Notes: generated by a model not told the origin, from the letters alone. A DNA stretch of 32,876 nucleotides from Gammaproteobacteria bacterium 39-13 (GCA_001898235.1 MKTN01000070.1:1-32876); one strand, 5' to 3'. Positions 9,801 to 18,582 are shown, counted from the first letter of the stretch. A program made the numbers and translations.

Positions 9801-11750
9801 ATCGCTTTCTGCTTCTTTGTACCAAATATGATAAAACGCTTCTTGAAAGATATCTTTGACTTCATCTACTTTTAAGTCTTTTGTTGAATTGCTTATCATG
9901 CCAAAATCGTTGATCCAAACTTCCCTACTATTTTTGGGCATGATTTCATGCGGCCGCTCGCTTATTACTCGCAAGCCCATGCATTCAAGCATTGGGATCA
10001 CATCCGATAAGGGGATCGATCTTTCTGGACTATATAGTTTGAAGCGTAATACTCCTTCAGGCTCATCGAGCGGTCGATAAAAGCTCATCTCGAGCTGATT
10101 TTTATCAGATAATTTTTCTATATGCTGCACATCATAAACGGCGGTGCGAACATTAAAGTCTGAACGATACCCTACCGGGAATGCGCCACGATATTTATGA
10201 AAAAGACGGTTGCCGTGCTCTTCACCAAAATGCTCTAGTAATGCATCTTTAAAATGATCTTCCCAGGTGCGGCTAATATCAATTAATTTTTCTTGGATCT
10301 TTAAGACATCGTACTCTTTTGCTAAATCATCTTTAAAACGAACAATAAAATGGATTCTCGCTAAAGTAGATTCTGTAAAGCGTGTACTAAAATCAACCTG
10401 ATAACCACCTAGGTCTTGCATCAAAATATTTTGCATTTTCTCACGGAGCCTAGAATTAAAACGCTCGCGTGGTACAAATACAAGGCAAGAAAACACACGG
10501 GTGAAAGAATCTTTTCGGATAAATAATCGGATACGTTGGCGCTCCTGCAAATGCAGGATCCCCATGGCCAAATCATATAATTCTTCCACAGTCGCATGGA
10601 AGAAATCATCTCTTGGCATGGTTTCTAAAATGTTAACGAGTGCTTTACCGTCATGGCTTTCATAAGTGAGTCCCGCTCGCTCAAGGATCTGTTTTACCCT
10701 TAAGCGCAACAATGGGATCCCTTGTGGGCTTCGGTTATAAGCAGCAGAAGTGTACAAACCAATAAACTGGTGTTGACCAATCACTTTACCTTTATCGTCA
10801 AATATTTTAATAACAATAAAATCAGTGTAAGTAGGTCGGTGTACGGTAGAAATTCTATCGGTTTTTCCCAAAATTAATGGGAAAGAAGAAATAGCAGATT
10901 CTTGCGCCGCCTTAGGCATTTCTTCGAAGGATTCAAAATAGCCTTCCCCTTCCTTTCTTAGGATCCCTAAAGAATTATTTTTGTCAAAGGCCCAATGATA
11001 TTCACCATGGGAAGAAATAAGCATTCTTTGACAATAACCGAGGTAAGTGAAATGGTTTTTGTTAATCCATTTCAAAAACTCTATAACTTCTTCTTCAATA
11101 TCTTTATTTTTGGATTTTGGTAATTTATCAATTTGCTCTTGAATGATTGATTCCATTTTTTGAGTCATCTTCGGCCAATCATTGACAGTATAATTGACAT
11201 CCTCAATCACTCTTTCTATGGAAGTCCGCAGTTCATCAAGTACTTTAGGATCACTTTGCCTGTCTATCTCAATAAATACCGGAATTTCGCTTTGAGCATT
11301 TTCAGCATCATCACCATTACTCAAGACATTTGTGATAATGCCTTCACTATTGCGCTCCACTTTCATTCTATTGAGATGCAAAATCAAATGGACGTTCAAG
11401 CCAAGCTGGTTAAGGACCATGCGAACAGATTCAATAAGAAAAGCTTTGCTGGGAGCAATGACTTCTATCACCGTATGCGTTGATTGCCATCCGTGCTGCT
11501 CATATTGTGGATTGTAAACTCGAACCTTTGCCTCATCTGGTTTACGCTGATGAATAAAATTCCAATGCGCAACGAGTGCCCCATAAAGATCGATTACGTT
11601 ACGTTCAAGCAAGTCTTCTGGTGCAGCACTTAAGTAATACTGCTTAACAAATGATGAAATCAATTTAACATCATTTGTTGGAAGCTTTTCTTTTACAAGA
11701 GTAATGACGCGTTGAATTAATTCTTCACGTGCTTCTTCTTGCCGGCGCAT
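6876..11750 (-). CDS. gdhB: NAD-specific glutamate dehydrogenase, 180-kDa class
   Basis: It converts L-glutamate to 2-oxoglutarate and ammonia with NAD+, feeding amino-acid carbon into the TCA cycle. The product has 1624 residues, normal for the large bacterial class found in Pseudomonas and Legionella. The N-terminal half (about 1-700) corresponds to the ACT-like regulatory and adaptor region of the family. The catalytic core begins with GGLRWSDRREDF at about 815, followed by the glycine-rich PLGAKGGF with the substrate-binding lysine near residue 850. Further family segments are LLFNGGIGTY, VVAEGGNLGFTQLGR and NSGGVNCSDQEVNIKILL. A C-terminal helical region completes it. An AGGTGG ribosome site precedes ATG at 11750. 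It is divergent from the M48 protease gene across 303 bp. No frameshift is seen, and codon use matches its neighbours. The symbol follows Pseudomonas usage. Confidence 0.96.
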   Translation of the reverse strand: MRRQEEAREELIQRVITLVKEKLPTNDVKLISSFVKQYYLSAAPEDLLERNVIDLYGALVAHWNFIHQRKPDEAKVRVYNPQYEQHGWQSTHTVIEVIAPSKAFLIESVRMVLNQLGLNVHLILHLNRMKVERNSEGIITNVLSNGDDAENAQSEIPVFIEIDRQSDPKVLDELRTSIERVIEDVNYTVNDWPKMTQKMESIIQEQIDKLPKSKNKDIEEEVIEFLKWINKNHFTYLGYCQRMLISSHGEYHWAFDKNNSLGILRKEGEGYFESFEEMPKAAQESAISSFPLILGKTDRISTVHRPTYTDFIVIKIFDDKGKVIGQHQFIGLYTSAAYNRSPQGIPLLRLRVKQILERAGLTYESHDGKALVNILETMPRDDFFHATVEELYDLAMGILHLQERQRIRLFIRKDSFTRVFSCLVFVPRERFNSRLREKMQNILMQDLGGYQVDFSTRFTESTLARIHFIVRFKDDLAKEYDVLKIQEKLIDISRTWEDHFKDALLEHFGEEHGNRLFHKYRGAFPVGYRSDFNVRTAVYDVQHIEKLSDKNQLEMSFYRPLDEPEGVLRFKLYSPERSIPLSDVIPMLECMGLRVISERPHEIMPKNSREVWINDFGMISNSTKDLKVDEVKDIFQEAFYHIWYKEAESDGFNRLVLGVGINWREVTMLRAYAKYLWQTGFTFSQAYIEDVLCGVPVITRDLVELFKIRFDPDISQEKRNSSTNSLRLKIKNNLEEVKNIDEDRIIRRYLQVILATIRTNFYRKDKEGQYRTYLSFKFDPSAIPELPLPRPLFEIFVYSPRVEGVHLRGAKVARGGLRWSDRREDFRTEVLGLMKAQQVKNAVIVPLGAKGGFVPKLLPYRGTREEIMAEGIACYKTFIHGLLDVTDNLVENKVIPPKDIVRYDSDDPYLVVAADKGTATFSDIANSVSKEYSFWLDDAFASGGSSGYDHKKIGITARGAWESVKRHFRELDIDTQKTDFTVVGIGDMAGDVFGNGMLQSRHIKLVGAFNHQHIFLDPTPDPETSYNERLRMFNLPRSSWEDYDPKAISKGGGVFSRSSKFIPLSKEMQAVLGINKPKLVPTELIRALLKANVDLLFNGGIGTYVKASFEHNMNVGDRANDALRVNGEELRCRVVAEGGNLGFTQLGRVEYALHGGKINTDAIDNSGGVNCSDQEVNIKILLNGIVASGDLTEKQRNILLGEMTDEVAELVLDNNRNQTEAISVAEYHSENNVQMHCRLIDHLEQHANLDRTLEFLPSNEDLLARQLTGKGLTRPELAVLLAYCKTLLKGELLASDVPEDKYIARNLVTAFPQELREKYEKEMYSHRLKREIIAMQISNSVINDMGLGFIHRLQDETGATVPEITRGYIAAREIFKAALFREAVNALDFIVPAEIQIKMLHELNRLVRRGTRWFLRHRIGSLNVEEVIKHFTPKMQMVKEGLHHALQGSSEEYLLEFAKELMDVNVPEETALVTAQMGAMFSALDIVDAAISHNLPVENVTITYYAVGARLELGWFREEIKRHPVANHWDSLARAAIRDDLDRQQRNLTIAIMLMQQDVTDVEAQIDAWMAQHKIMIDRWKHMIAELKSLTKREFTMYSVALRELMELANVGNAECLQIQKKTA

Positions 11751-12053
11751 AAGCCCACCTCTTTTCGAATGTTTTTCTTTAGATTAAGTAGTCTAATTTT
11801 ACAACTTAGGTGTAAGATTAGATACCTCTCTATGTTTATTTGCTTATTTAACTGAGAGGCCACTTATCCAAAAGAAAAATCAAAATACCTGATTAAACTT
11901 ACTGAACTTGTCAAATCTGTTAAAATGGCAAGTCACCCTATAAAAACAAAGTTGGCTAACCCATTTTTACTCTTTAATATAAGTCGGCTGCCTTCTTTAA
12001 AAAAATAGGGTCTATTTGATAATGGTATAAATCAAGCACTAAGAGGGCTTTAT
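11751..12053. promoter_or_regulatory. Divergent intergenic region, gdhB / M48 protease
   Basis: This 303-bp AT-rich spacer must hold promoters for both divergent genes. On the plus side, TATAAA at 12026-12031 is a possible -10 box and AAGAGGG at 12041-12047 is the ribosome site for the protease gene. No good -35 box sits at the right spacing. On the minus side several AT-rich -10 candidates exist and none stands out. I saw no gene or repeat in it. Confidence 0.35.
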
Positions 12054-13235
12054 ATGTCTCATGTGTTTCGTTTCGGCTTGATAGTGAGCCTTGTCATCCT
12101 TACAAGCTGCGCAAAAAACCCTGTAACAGGGCGGCCAGAGTTTCAATTTATTGGCGCTGAAAAAGAAATTAAAATGGGTGAGAGCCATTATTTACATGGT
12201 CAACAAGCCAGTGGCGGCAAATACACCCTTGATCCCGAACTCAGTGCTTATGTTGATGAGGTGGGTAAAAAATTAGTAAGTGTCAGCTCGCGCCCTTCTC
12301 TTCCTTTTGAATTTGTAGTGCTTAACGACTCTGTACCTAACGCGTGGGCACTGCCAGGTGGGAAAATAGCTGTTAACCGTGGCTTATTAACCAAACTACA
12401 CAATGAGGCTGAGCTTGCTGCGGTACTTGGGCATGAAATTACCCACGCTGCTGCACGCCATGGCGCTAAATCGATGGAGCGTCAACTGATCCTCTCAACT
12501 TCTTTAGCGGCAACCAATGTTGCTCTTGCAACAGCAAGTAAAGATAAAAATAGCGGCCTCACAAATGGCGCCTTAATGGCAGGTGCTGGTGTTGCCGCAG
12601 GTTTAGTCTCAACCAAATACAGCCGAGAAGCAGAACTTGAGGCTGATGCCTATGGTATGGATTACATGGTAAAAGCCGGATACGATCCTAGTGCTGCTGT
12701 CAGTTTGCAACAAACCTTTGTCAAACTCTCTGAAAATAAATCGACAAATTGGGCGAAAGGTTTATTTGCCTCTCACCCGCCTTCTCAAGAACGTGCAAAT
12801 ACTAATCTCATTAGAGCCAAAACCATGCCTAAAGGATTAACTTTAGGACAAGAACGTTATCAACAAAAAATTGCACAATTAAAACAGCGCGAGCCCGCTT
12901 ATGATGAATACGATAAAGGGGTCGCGGCTTATAAAAAAGGAGATTTAGGGCATGCCTTACAATTGGCTAATAACGCTATTCAAAAAGAACCCAAAGAAGC
13001 CTTATTCTACGGTTTAAAAGGCGATGTTTTAGCTAAACAAAACGTTAATGACCAAGCCTTAGAAGCTTACCAACATGCCATAGCGCGCGATGCAAACTAC
13101 TTCTACTATTTTCATCAGCGTGGCATTTTGTTAGATCATATGGGACGAAAACAAGAAGCAAAACTTGATCTGCAACATTCGCAGCAATTATTGCCGACCG
13201 ACACGGCAGATCAATTGATTAAGAAGATGGGATGA
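12054..13235 (+). CDS. M48-family zinc metalloprotease lipoprotein with C-terminal TPR
   Basis: Predicted periplasmic, lipid-anchored protease of the BepA/LoiP type. These proteins handle misfolded outer-membrane proteins in the envelope. The N-terminus is a lipoprotein signal: a short hydrophobic stretch, then the lipobox LTSC with the modified cysteine at position 19. The zinc motif HEITH is at 127-131. The third-ligand segment SREAELEAD is at 190-198, followed by YGMDYMVKAGYDP. Residues about 285-380 form TPR-like helical pairs (YDKGVAAYKKGDLGHAL, then two further A-repeat blocks), a partner-binding tail also found in BepA. Length 393. A strong AAGAGGG site lies 6 nt before ATG. It stands alone on its strand and converges with hemH. 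The exact subfamily is not settled. A signal for sorting to the outer or inner membrane was not assessed beyond Ala at +2, which favours the outer membrane. Confidence 0.93.
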   Translation: MSHVFRFGLIVSLVILTSCAKNPVTGRPEFQFIGAEKEIKMGESHYLHGQQASGGKYTLDPELSAYVDEVGKKLVSVSSRPSLPFEFVVLNDSVPNAWALPGGKIAVNRGLLTKLHNEAELAAVLGHEITHAAARHGAKSMERQLILSTSLAATNVALATASKDKNSGLTNGALMAGAGVAAGLVSTKYSREAELEADAYGMDYMVKAGYDPSAAVSLQQTFVKLSENKSTNWAKGLFASHPPSQERANTNLIRAKTMPKGLTLGQERYQQKIAQLKQREPAYDEYDKGVAAYKKGDLGHALQLANNAIQKEPKEALFYGLKGDVLAKQNVNDQALEAYQHAIARDANYFYYFHQRGILLDHMGRKQEAKLDLQHSQQLLPTDTADQLIKKMG

Positions 13236-13274
13236 AGATCCTTTGAGGCCCCCTCTCTAAGACCCTGACCCTAA

Positions 13275-13298
13275 CCCTCTCCCGTAAACGGGAGAGGG
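13275..13298. repeat. Palindromic repeat (CCCTCTCCCG type) at the convergent junction
   Basis: Positions 13275-13285 are the exact reverse complement of 13288-13298, giving an 11-bp GC-rich stem that folds with a small loop. It lies 39 bp after the protease stop codon, in a gene-free convergent junction. The stem is much more GC-rich than its surroundings, and no T-run follows on either side. It resembles dispersed palindromic repeats of this CCCTCTCCCG form found in many proteobacteria, but no second copy lies in this window. Confidence 0.55.
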
Positions 13299-13370
13299 GG
13301 ATCGAAATAAAAATATGAGATCTTTCGACTGCAAAGCAAACATCGTCTCTTTACCGCTTATGGGAGAGAT

Positions 13371-13387
13371 CGCTGCTTCTAGCAGCG
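13371..13387. repeat. Short GC-rich hairpin beyond hemH
   Basis: CGCTGC at 13371-13376 pairs with GCAGCG at 13382-13387 around a 5-nt loop, about 40 bp past the hemH stop. Outer sequence (CTCT...GAGAG) extends the pairing imperfectly. It may be part of the same compound repeat as the palindrome about 75 bp to the left, or a hemH transcription end. The evidence is structural only. Confidence 0.4.
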
Positions 13388-13423
13388 GGTGAGAGTTTCT
13401 TTTCTAGACATTATAAAAATAAT

Positions 13424-14443
13424 TTACTGACGCACCAAATCTGCTACGGTCTGTACCCACATAGGCTCTGCATTTAAACAGGGTACAAGCGTAAAAGTGT
13501 CTCCGCCCAGTCTCAACCATTCCTCCTTTGCGCGTATTCCAATCTCTTCCAACGTTTCCAGACAATCTGCAACAAAAGAAGGACACGCCACAAGCAAATC
13601 TTTGGTCCCTTGCTTTATCAATTGTGGCATCACACTTTGGATATCAGGACCAACCCAAACGGTTCGACCTAAACGCGATTGAAAAGCAACGGTATATTGC
13701 GAATCAGATAATTGTAATTTCTGCGCTAACAAATGCGAGGTTTCATAGCACTGTGCTCGATAGCAGAAAGTACTGTCTCCCGCGACGGCAGGACATGGCG
13801 CTGTCATGGCACAGGAAGTTGCGCACCCTTGACTCTTCTCAATATGCCGAGCAGGCAAACTATGATAACTAAAAAGAATTTTTTGATTAGGGTTTTTATT
13901 CAAATAAGGCTGGATAAGTTTTGCTTGCGCTTCAATATAGCCGGGATCCCTATAAAAAGCAGGTAAGATCTTTAATCCCGGAATATTCCATTTGGCATCA
14001 AAATATTGCATAACGTTTTCCAAAGCCGATCCATTTGCCGCACTTGAGTACTGCGGAAACATTGCCAATACAATAATGTTATGGCATTTTGCTGCCAATA
14101 GCTTATCTATTGCTGAAGGTATACTCGGTTTACCATAGCGCATTCCAACCTCAACTTGATAATCTTTTCCTAAGGTTTGTTGGAGCTCTGTGGCTAAGTG
14201 CATACTATGCAGCAACAAAGGCGAACCTTTTTGATCCCAAATAGCAGCATAGGCTTTAGCCGTTTTTGCTGGTCTAAAAGGAAGAATAAAAAGGTGCAAT
14301 AAGGCTTTACGAATCAACCAAGGTAAATCGATAACACGTGGATCATCTAGAAACTGTTTTAAATAGCGCTTAACACTTGTCTTATCTGGTCCCCCAGGCG
14401 TTCCCAAATTGATAAGCAATACGCCGATTTTTTCTTTAACCAT
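13424..14443 (-). CDS. hemH: Ferrochelatase
   Basis: It inserts Fe2+ into protoporphyrin IX, the last step of protoheme synthesis. I chose ATG at 14443 (340 residues) because AAAGGGA sits just upstream and the protein then opens with the family N-terminus MVKEKIGVLLINLGTPGGP. The longer frame adds 13 residues without support. The metal-site histidine is in FSYHSLP (His194, the E. coli number), FQSRLGRTVWVGP follows at 255-267, and the conserved acidic segment FVADCLETLEEIG is at 290-302. A cysteine-rich insert occupies 207-232 (Cys 207, 211, 217, 227, 232), where E. coli-type enzymes have a short loop. Some bacterial and animal ferrochelatases carry a 2Fe-2S cluster on four cysteines, so a cluster is possible here. 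The gene is divergent from the MFS exporter gene. Confidence 0.96.
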   Translation of the reverse strand: MVKEKIGVLLINLGTPGGPDKTSVKRYLKQFLDDPRVIDLPWLIRKALLHLFILPFRPAKTAKAYAAIWDQKGSPLLLHSMHLATELQQTLGKDYQVEVGMRYGKPSIPSAIDKLLAAKCHNIIVLAMFPQYSSAANGSALENVMQYFDAKWNIPGLKILPAFYRDPGYIEAQAKLIQPYLNKNPNQKILFSYHSLPARHIEKSQGCATSCAMTAPCPAVAGDSTFCYRAQCYETSHLLAQKLQLSDSQYTVAFQSRLGRTVWVGPDIQSVMPQLIKQGTKDLLVACPSFVADCLETLEEIGIRAKEEWLRLGGDTFTLVPCLNAEPMWVQTVADLVRQ

Positions 14444-14507
14444 ATGTTCCCTTTTGCGATAATCTTTAATCTTCACACCCAAATAAAGTTATATAAGCAA
14501 CTACAAA

Positions 14508-15734
14508 GTGAGAGATGATATTATTGTAACGGCTACCCAGCAGAAGCCTCAACCTTCTTCTGTGATTTGGACCATTTTTTTAATGATCCCATTCGTTCTC
14601 CCCTTGGGAATGGGGCTTGATCTCTATTTGCCTTCTATCCCTTCTATGACATCTGCACTTTCAACAGACAGCGTCAAAATCCAACTCACCATGAGTCTGT
14701 TTTTATATTGTTATGGTTTGGGGCAACTATTTATTGGCCCAGTTTCTGATAATTTTGGACGACGTAGAATCATCCTTATCAGTCTAGGTTTATTCGCCCT
14801 TGGCAGTATTATTTGTTTTAGTTCGGATTCACTTATCATTTTATTGATAGGTAGAATGCTTCAAGCTTTTGGTGCCTGCGGTTCGCAAGTGGTTGCCTTT
14901 GCCATGATTAGAGATCAATATGATGGAAAAGACGCCACGATGATCTATACCGCACTTAAAGGCGCTACAGCTATTGCGCCTATCGGTGCCCCCATATTAG
15001 GGGCTTTTTTACAAATTCACTACGGCTGGCAAGCAAGCTTTGCCGTCCTTAGCTTGTATGGCGGTTTGCTATTATGTTTAGCTATTCTTTCTTTAAAAGA
15101 AACCCATTCTTATCCTACCAAACAAGCTCCCACTCGTTTTATAAAACGATATCTTAGCCCTTACAAAAAGATACTATCTCATCGAGGAACGCTGTATTTT
15201 TGCGGTTGCGGTATTGCAACTCAAGCTGGCATGTTTGGTTATTTTTCTCTTTCACCTCGTTATTTCATTACTTTATTTGGGTTATCAGAATCTCAATTTG
15301 CTATGCTTTTTAGTATTAATGCTGTCGCTTTTCTTCTCACTAGCGCATTCATGGGGAAGTGGATCTACCGTCTTGGTTTTAGAAAAACCACATTGATTGG
15401 TGCTTGTTTATTGATGGTTAGCGGTACCTTAATGGTACTTGCGCATCATTTTTACCAACATCCCTTTGTTTTATTCCTACCTAATCTTGTTGCTTCAAGC
15501 AGCGCTGCGATTATGCTTGGCGCCAGTGCTAGCGGGGCGATGTTACCCTTCAAGGAAAATGCAGGTGCCGCTGCAGCCATGTTTGGTTGTTTGGAATTTA
15601 TTGGTGGTGGTCTGATTGGTTCTATGGCCATCCTGGGAGAAAACATCACTGTACTACCATTAGCAGCAAGTTTGATCATCCTTGGCATGCTTGTTTCATT
15701 GATGAATGTTTTGTGGCGAGAGCATATAACGTAA
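14508..15734 (+). CDS. MFS multidrug exporter, Bcr/CflA-like
   Basis: Inner-membrane proton antiporter of the DHA1 group with 12 predicted membrane helices in 408 residues. The first helix (about 18-36) ends in the GLDLYLPSIPSM stretch typical of Bcr/CflA proteins. Motif A, GPVSDNFGRRR, is at 77-87 between helices 2 and 3. RMLQAFGACGSQVVAFAMIRD follows, as in the motif B/C region of drug exporters, split here by family-typical small residues. The start is a GTG with no clear Shine-Dalgarno sequence. An internal ATG is unlikely because it would remove the first helix, so the start remains uncertain by a few codons. The substrate cannot be told from sequence; Bcr-type relatives export bicyclomycin, sulfonamides or dipeptides. 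The gene converges with pepN. Confidence 0.9.
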   Translation: MRDDIIVTATQQKPQPSSVIWTIFLMIPFVLPLGMGLDLYLPSIPSMTSALSTDSVKIQLTMSLFLYCYGLGQLFIGPVSDNFGRRRIILISLGLFALGSIICFSSDSLIILLIGRMLQAFGACGSQVVAFAMIRDQYDGKDATMIYTALKGATAIAPIGAPILGAFLQIHYGWQASFAVLSLYGGLLLCLAILSLKETHSYPTKQAPTRFIKRYLSPYKKILSHRGTLYFCGCGIATQAGMFGYFSLSPRYFITLFGLSESQFAMLFSINAVAFLLTSAFMGKWIYRLGFRKTTLIGACLLMVSGTLMVLAHHFYQHPFVLFLPNLVASSSAAIMLGASASGAMLPFKENAGAAAAMFGCLEFIGGGLIGSMAILGENITVLPLAASLIILGMLVSLMNVLWREHIT

Positions 15735-15764
15735 GGTTTTTGCACCATGTGGAAAATTGCACTT

Positions 15765-15908
15765 GTGAGCGAAGCGAACAATATTCCCTCTTTGTAAAGA
15801 GGGAGGCTCGAAGGGCGAAGGGGATTTATGCTACCCCTGCGTTAACCTTCGCTACGCTTAGGCTACCGCTACCCTTTACAAAAGTGGGATTTTGTTCACT
15901 TCGCTCAC
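15765..15908. mobile_element. MITE-like element, 144 bp with 35-bp terminal inverted repeats
   Basis: The left arm 15765-15799 and right arm 15874-15908 are inverted repeats, identical at 29 of 35 positions without gaps. Both begin GTGAGCGAAG at the outside. The left arm also overlaps a local hairpin (15786-15793 with 15796-15803). The middle encodes nothing. The element fills the convergent gap between the MFS exporter gene and pepN, the usual refuge of miniature inverted-repeat elements. I saw no clear target-site duplication. A large folded bidirectional terminator is the alternative reading. Confidence 0.6.
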
Positions 15909-15930
15909 TTTAAAAATTAAGACTGCGCAT

Positions 15931-18582
15931 TTAAGCCACAAGCGACTTCGTCACTATCTCATACACATCTTCAGAGAGATCGCTTACCGCTTCAATTTTC
16001 ATCAGCGCTTTTTTCATTAAAGCAGAATGTGCCTCATCAATCCTTTTCCATTGCGTTAATCCTTCTAATATCCGGGCAGCAACTTGAGGATTGCGTTGAT
16101 TTAATTCAATGACCCTATCGGCTAAAAATTCATACCCCAAGCCCTTATCGTCATGAAACCGCTCTGGATTTGCCATGCCGAAGGTATTAATCAAGGCATA
16201 TACTTTATTAGGATTACCGATATCAAATGATTCATGGGTTAATAAGTTTTTAATATTATCCAAGACGGTTGGCAGATCAGCTGATGCTTGAAGCGAAAGC
16301 CATTTATTAACCACTAAAGGTTCATTTTTAAATTGTTGGTAAAAATCTTCAAATAACGTTTGACGAATAGGCGAAGTCGAAGAATTAATTGCTGATAATG
16401 CGCCCATCATATCTGTCATGTTTTTCGCCTGTTTAAATTGCTTCTGTGCCACCTCAAGCCATTGTGAGCTCGAACGTACCAGGTAATATAAACAAACATT
16501 TTTTAAAGCACGATATCCCATGCTTTCACCGCTCAATGAGCCATCATCTGCTTCTTGGGCTGCATAATAACAATTAGCAAGCTCGTCTTGTAATTTTTCA
16601 GCAAAACTTTGCAGTAAAAATTTTCGTGCCTGATTCAATGCATTCACATCAATGACAGGAAAATCTTCAGCCACGTATTGGAACGAAGGTAAAGATAATA
16701 GTTGTGCGATTAAAGCAGGATCGGCGATATTTTGTTTAAATAATTCACGATAAGCTTCTATAAATGTCGTAGGTGTTGTAAACGTTTTATCTTGTTGAAA
16801 ATCGGACATTAGGGATTTAATGGCTGATGTACTCACCCGCTGCGCAGCATCCCAGCGATTAAAGAGATCTTCATCGCAAGTCATTAACAAAGCCAGCTCA
16901 GCATCTGTATAAGGGTAAAATAACTTAACGGGTGCAGAAAAATCACCTAATAAGGAAGGAACAGGTTTGATCGGCACATTCTCAAACACAAACTCCTGAC
17001 TTTCTTTGTCTAAAATAAGATAGTACCCTTGTTCAGTTTTCTCTATATGGCCTTTACTTTCAATCGCAATAGACTTGCCATTATCATCGTAAAGCGCCAC
17101 TTTAATCGGGATCACAAAAGGTTTTTTCTCTTTTTTATCTGGCGTAATAGGACAGGTTTGAGACAAAGCAATTTTAAATTGCTTTGTTTTAGGATCATAT
17201 TGTTCTTTCACCGTCACTTTGGGCGTTCCGGCTTGATGATACCAACGATGAAACTGGGTTAAATCTATATTATTCGCATCTGAAAATGCAGCGACAAAAT
17301 CTTCAATCGTCACGGCTTGTCCATCATGACGTTCAAAGTATAAATCCATTCCTTTACGAAATTTATCTTTACCTAACATGGTATGCAGCATTCTAATGAC
17401 TTCTGCACCTTTATTGTATATGGTTGTAGTATAAAAGTTATTGATTTCAATATAGGATTCAGGGCGAACGGGATGCGCCATGGGGCCTGCATCTTCTGCA
17501 AACTGTCTGGTACGAATAATTCGTACATCATTGATTCTTTTCACGGAAGAAGATCCGGTACTAGCAGAAAATTGCTGCTCACGAAAAACAGTCAAACCTT
17601 CTTTCAAACTTAACTGAAACCAATCACGACAGGTGATGCGATTTCCCGTCCAATTATGAAAATATTCGTGTCCAATCACGGCTTCAACATTTTGAAAATC
17701 GATATCTGTTGCTGTTTTTTCACTCGCAAGGATATATTTTGAATTGAATATGTTTAACCCTTTATTTTCCATGGCGCCCATATTGAAGTCATTGACAGCG
17801 ACAATCATATAAATATCGAGATCATATTCTCTGCCATACGCTTGCTCATCCCATTGCATTGATTTTTTTAAAGACTCTAAAGCATATTGGCATTTTTCTT
17901 TATTTTGTGGCTCAACAAAAATTTCCAATGCAACCTTTTTACCAGACATCGTCGTATAAGTATCCGCTATTTTTGCCAAATCACCTGCCACTAGCGCAAA
18001 AAGGTAACAGGGCTTTTTAAAGGGATCTTGCCATTTCACCCAATGTCTATTATCACTCAGTTCACCTTGGTCAATTTTATTGCCATTAGATAACAAAATG
18101 GGGTATCGCGTTTTATCTGCAACAATGGTCGTTGTAAAAGGTGCCATCACATCTGGCCTGTCAAGATAGTAGGTGATCCGTCTAAACCCTTGTGCTTCGC
18201 ATTGCGTGCAATACAGATTGTTAGAACGATACAACCCACTTAAGGTAGTATTTTTTTGCGGTTCAATCTGGGTCACAACTTCTAATGTAAATATATCAGG
18301 CACATCATTTAAGCTAAGACTGGTTGGCGTCAGATCATATTGATGAGATGCTAATGGACGCCCGTCCAAATGGAGTGAAATTAATTTTAGTGCTTCCCCT
18401 TGCAATATAAGGGGACAATGATGCTTCCCTTGTATGGAATTACGGCATAATTTTAATACTGAATGGACAATTGTTTTGTCCTCATTCAATTCAAAATGCA
18501 AATCAATCCCTTCTACCTCAAAATCCGGCGCAAGATAATCTTTAAGATAAGTTGTATTCAGTTTTGAATTTTGCATTTTCAT
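15931..18582 (-). CDS. pepN: Aminopeptidase N (M1 family)
   Basis: Cytoplasmic broad-specificity aminopeptidase acting in the last stage of peptide breakdown. It has 883 residues (E. coli PepN has 870). The substrate-anchoring motif GAMEN is at 269-273. The zinc site HEYFH is at 305-309, with the third ligand Glu328 exactly 19 residues after the second histidine. The catalytic tyrosine lies in TIYNKGAEV near residue 389. The N-terminal beta domain (about 1-200) and the long C-terminal helical domain (about 560-883) match the family layout. A strong AGGAGGGGAG ribosome site precedes ATG at 18582; a second in-frame ATG two codons later is further from it. It stands as a single gene, convergent with the MFS exporter gene and divergent from prkA. 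Confidence 0.97.
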   Translation of the reverse strand: MKMQNSKLNTTYLKDYLAPDFEVEGIDLHFELNEDKTIVHSVLKLCRNSIQGKHHCPLILQGEALKLISLHLDGRPLASHQYDLTPTSLSLNDVPDIFTLEVVTQIEPQKNTTLSGLYRSNNLYCTQCEAQGFRRITYYLDRPDVMAPFTTTIVADKTRYPILLSNGNKIDQGELSDNRHWVKWQDPFKKPCYLFALVAGDLAKIADTYTTMSGKKVALEIFVEPQNKEKCQYALESLKKSMQWDEQAYGREYDLDIYMIVAVNDFNMGAMENKGLNIFNSKYILASEKTATDIDFQNVEAVIGHEYFHNWTGNRITCRDWFQLSLKEGLTVFREQQFSASTGSSSVKRINDVRIIRTRQFAEDAGPMAHPVRPESYIEINNFYTTTIYNKGAEVIRMLHTMLGKDKFRKGMDLYFERHDGQAVTIEDFVAAFSDANNIDLTQFHRWYHQAGTPKVTVKEQYDPKTKQFKIALSQTCPITPDKKEKKPFVIPIKVALYDDNGKSIAIESKGHIEKTEQGYYLILDKESQEFVFENVPIKPVPSLLGDFSAPVKLFYPYTDAELALLMTCDEDLFNRWDAAQRVSTSAIKSLMSDFQQDKTFTTPTTFIEAYRELFKQNIADPALIAQLLSLPSFQYVAEDFPVIDVNALNQARKFLLQSFAEKLQDELANCYYAAQEADDGSLSGESMGYRALKNVCLYYLVRSSSQWLEVAQKQFKQAKNMTDMMGALSAINSSTSPIRQTLFEDFYQQFKNEPLVVNKWLSLQASADLPTVLDNIKNLLTHESFDIGNPNKVYALINTFGMANPERFHDDKGLGYEFLADRVIELNQRNPQVAARILEGLTQWKRIDEAHSALMKKALMKIEAVSDLSEDVYEIVTKSLVA

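Noticed and set aside
15452..15913. Frames on both strands around the end of the MFS exporter gene and the MITE
   Set aside because: They are shadows of the exporter gene or run through the inverted-repeat element.
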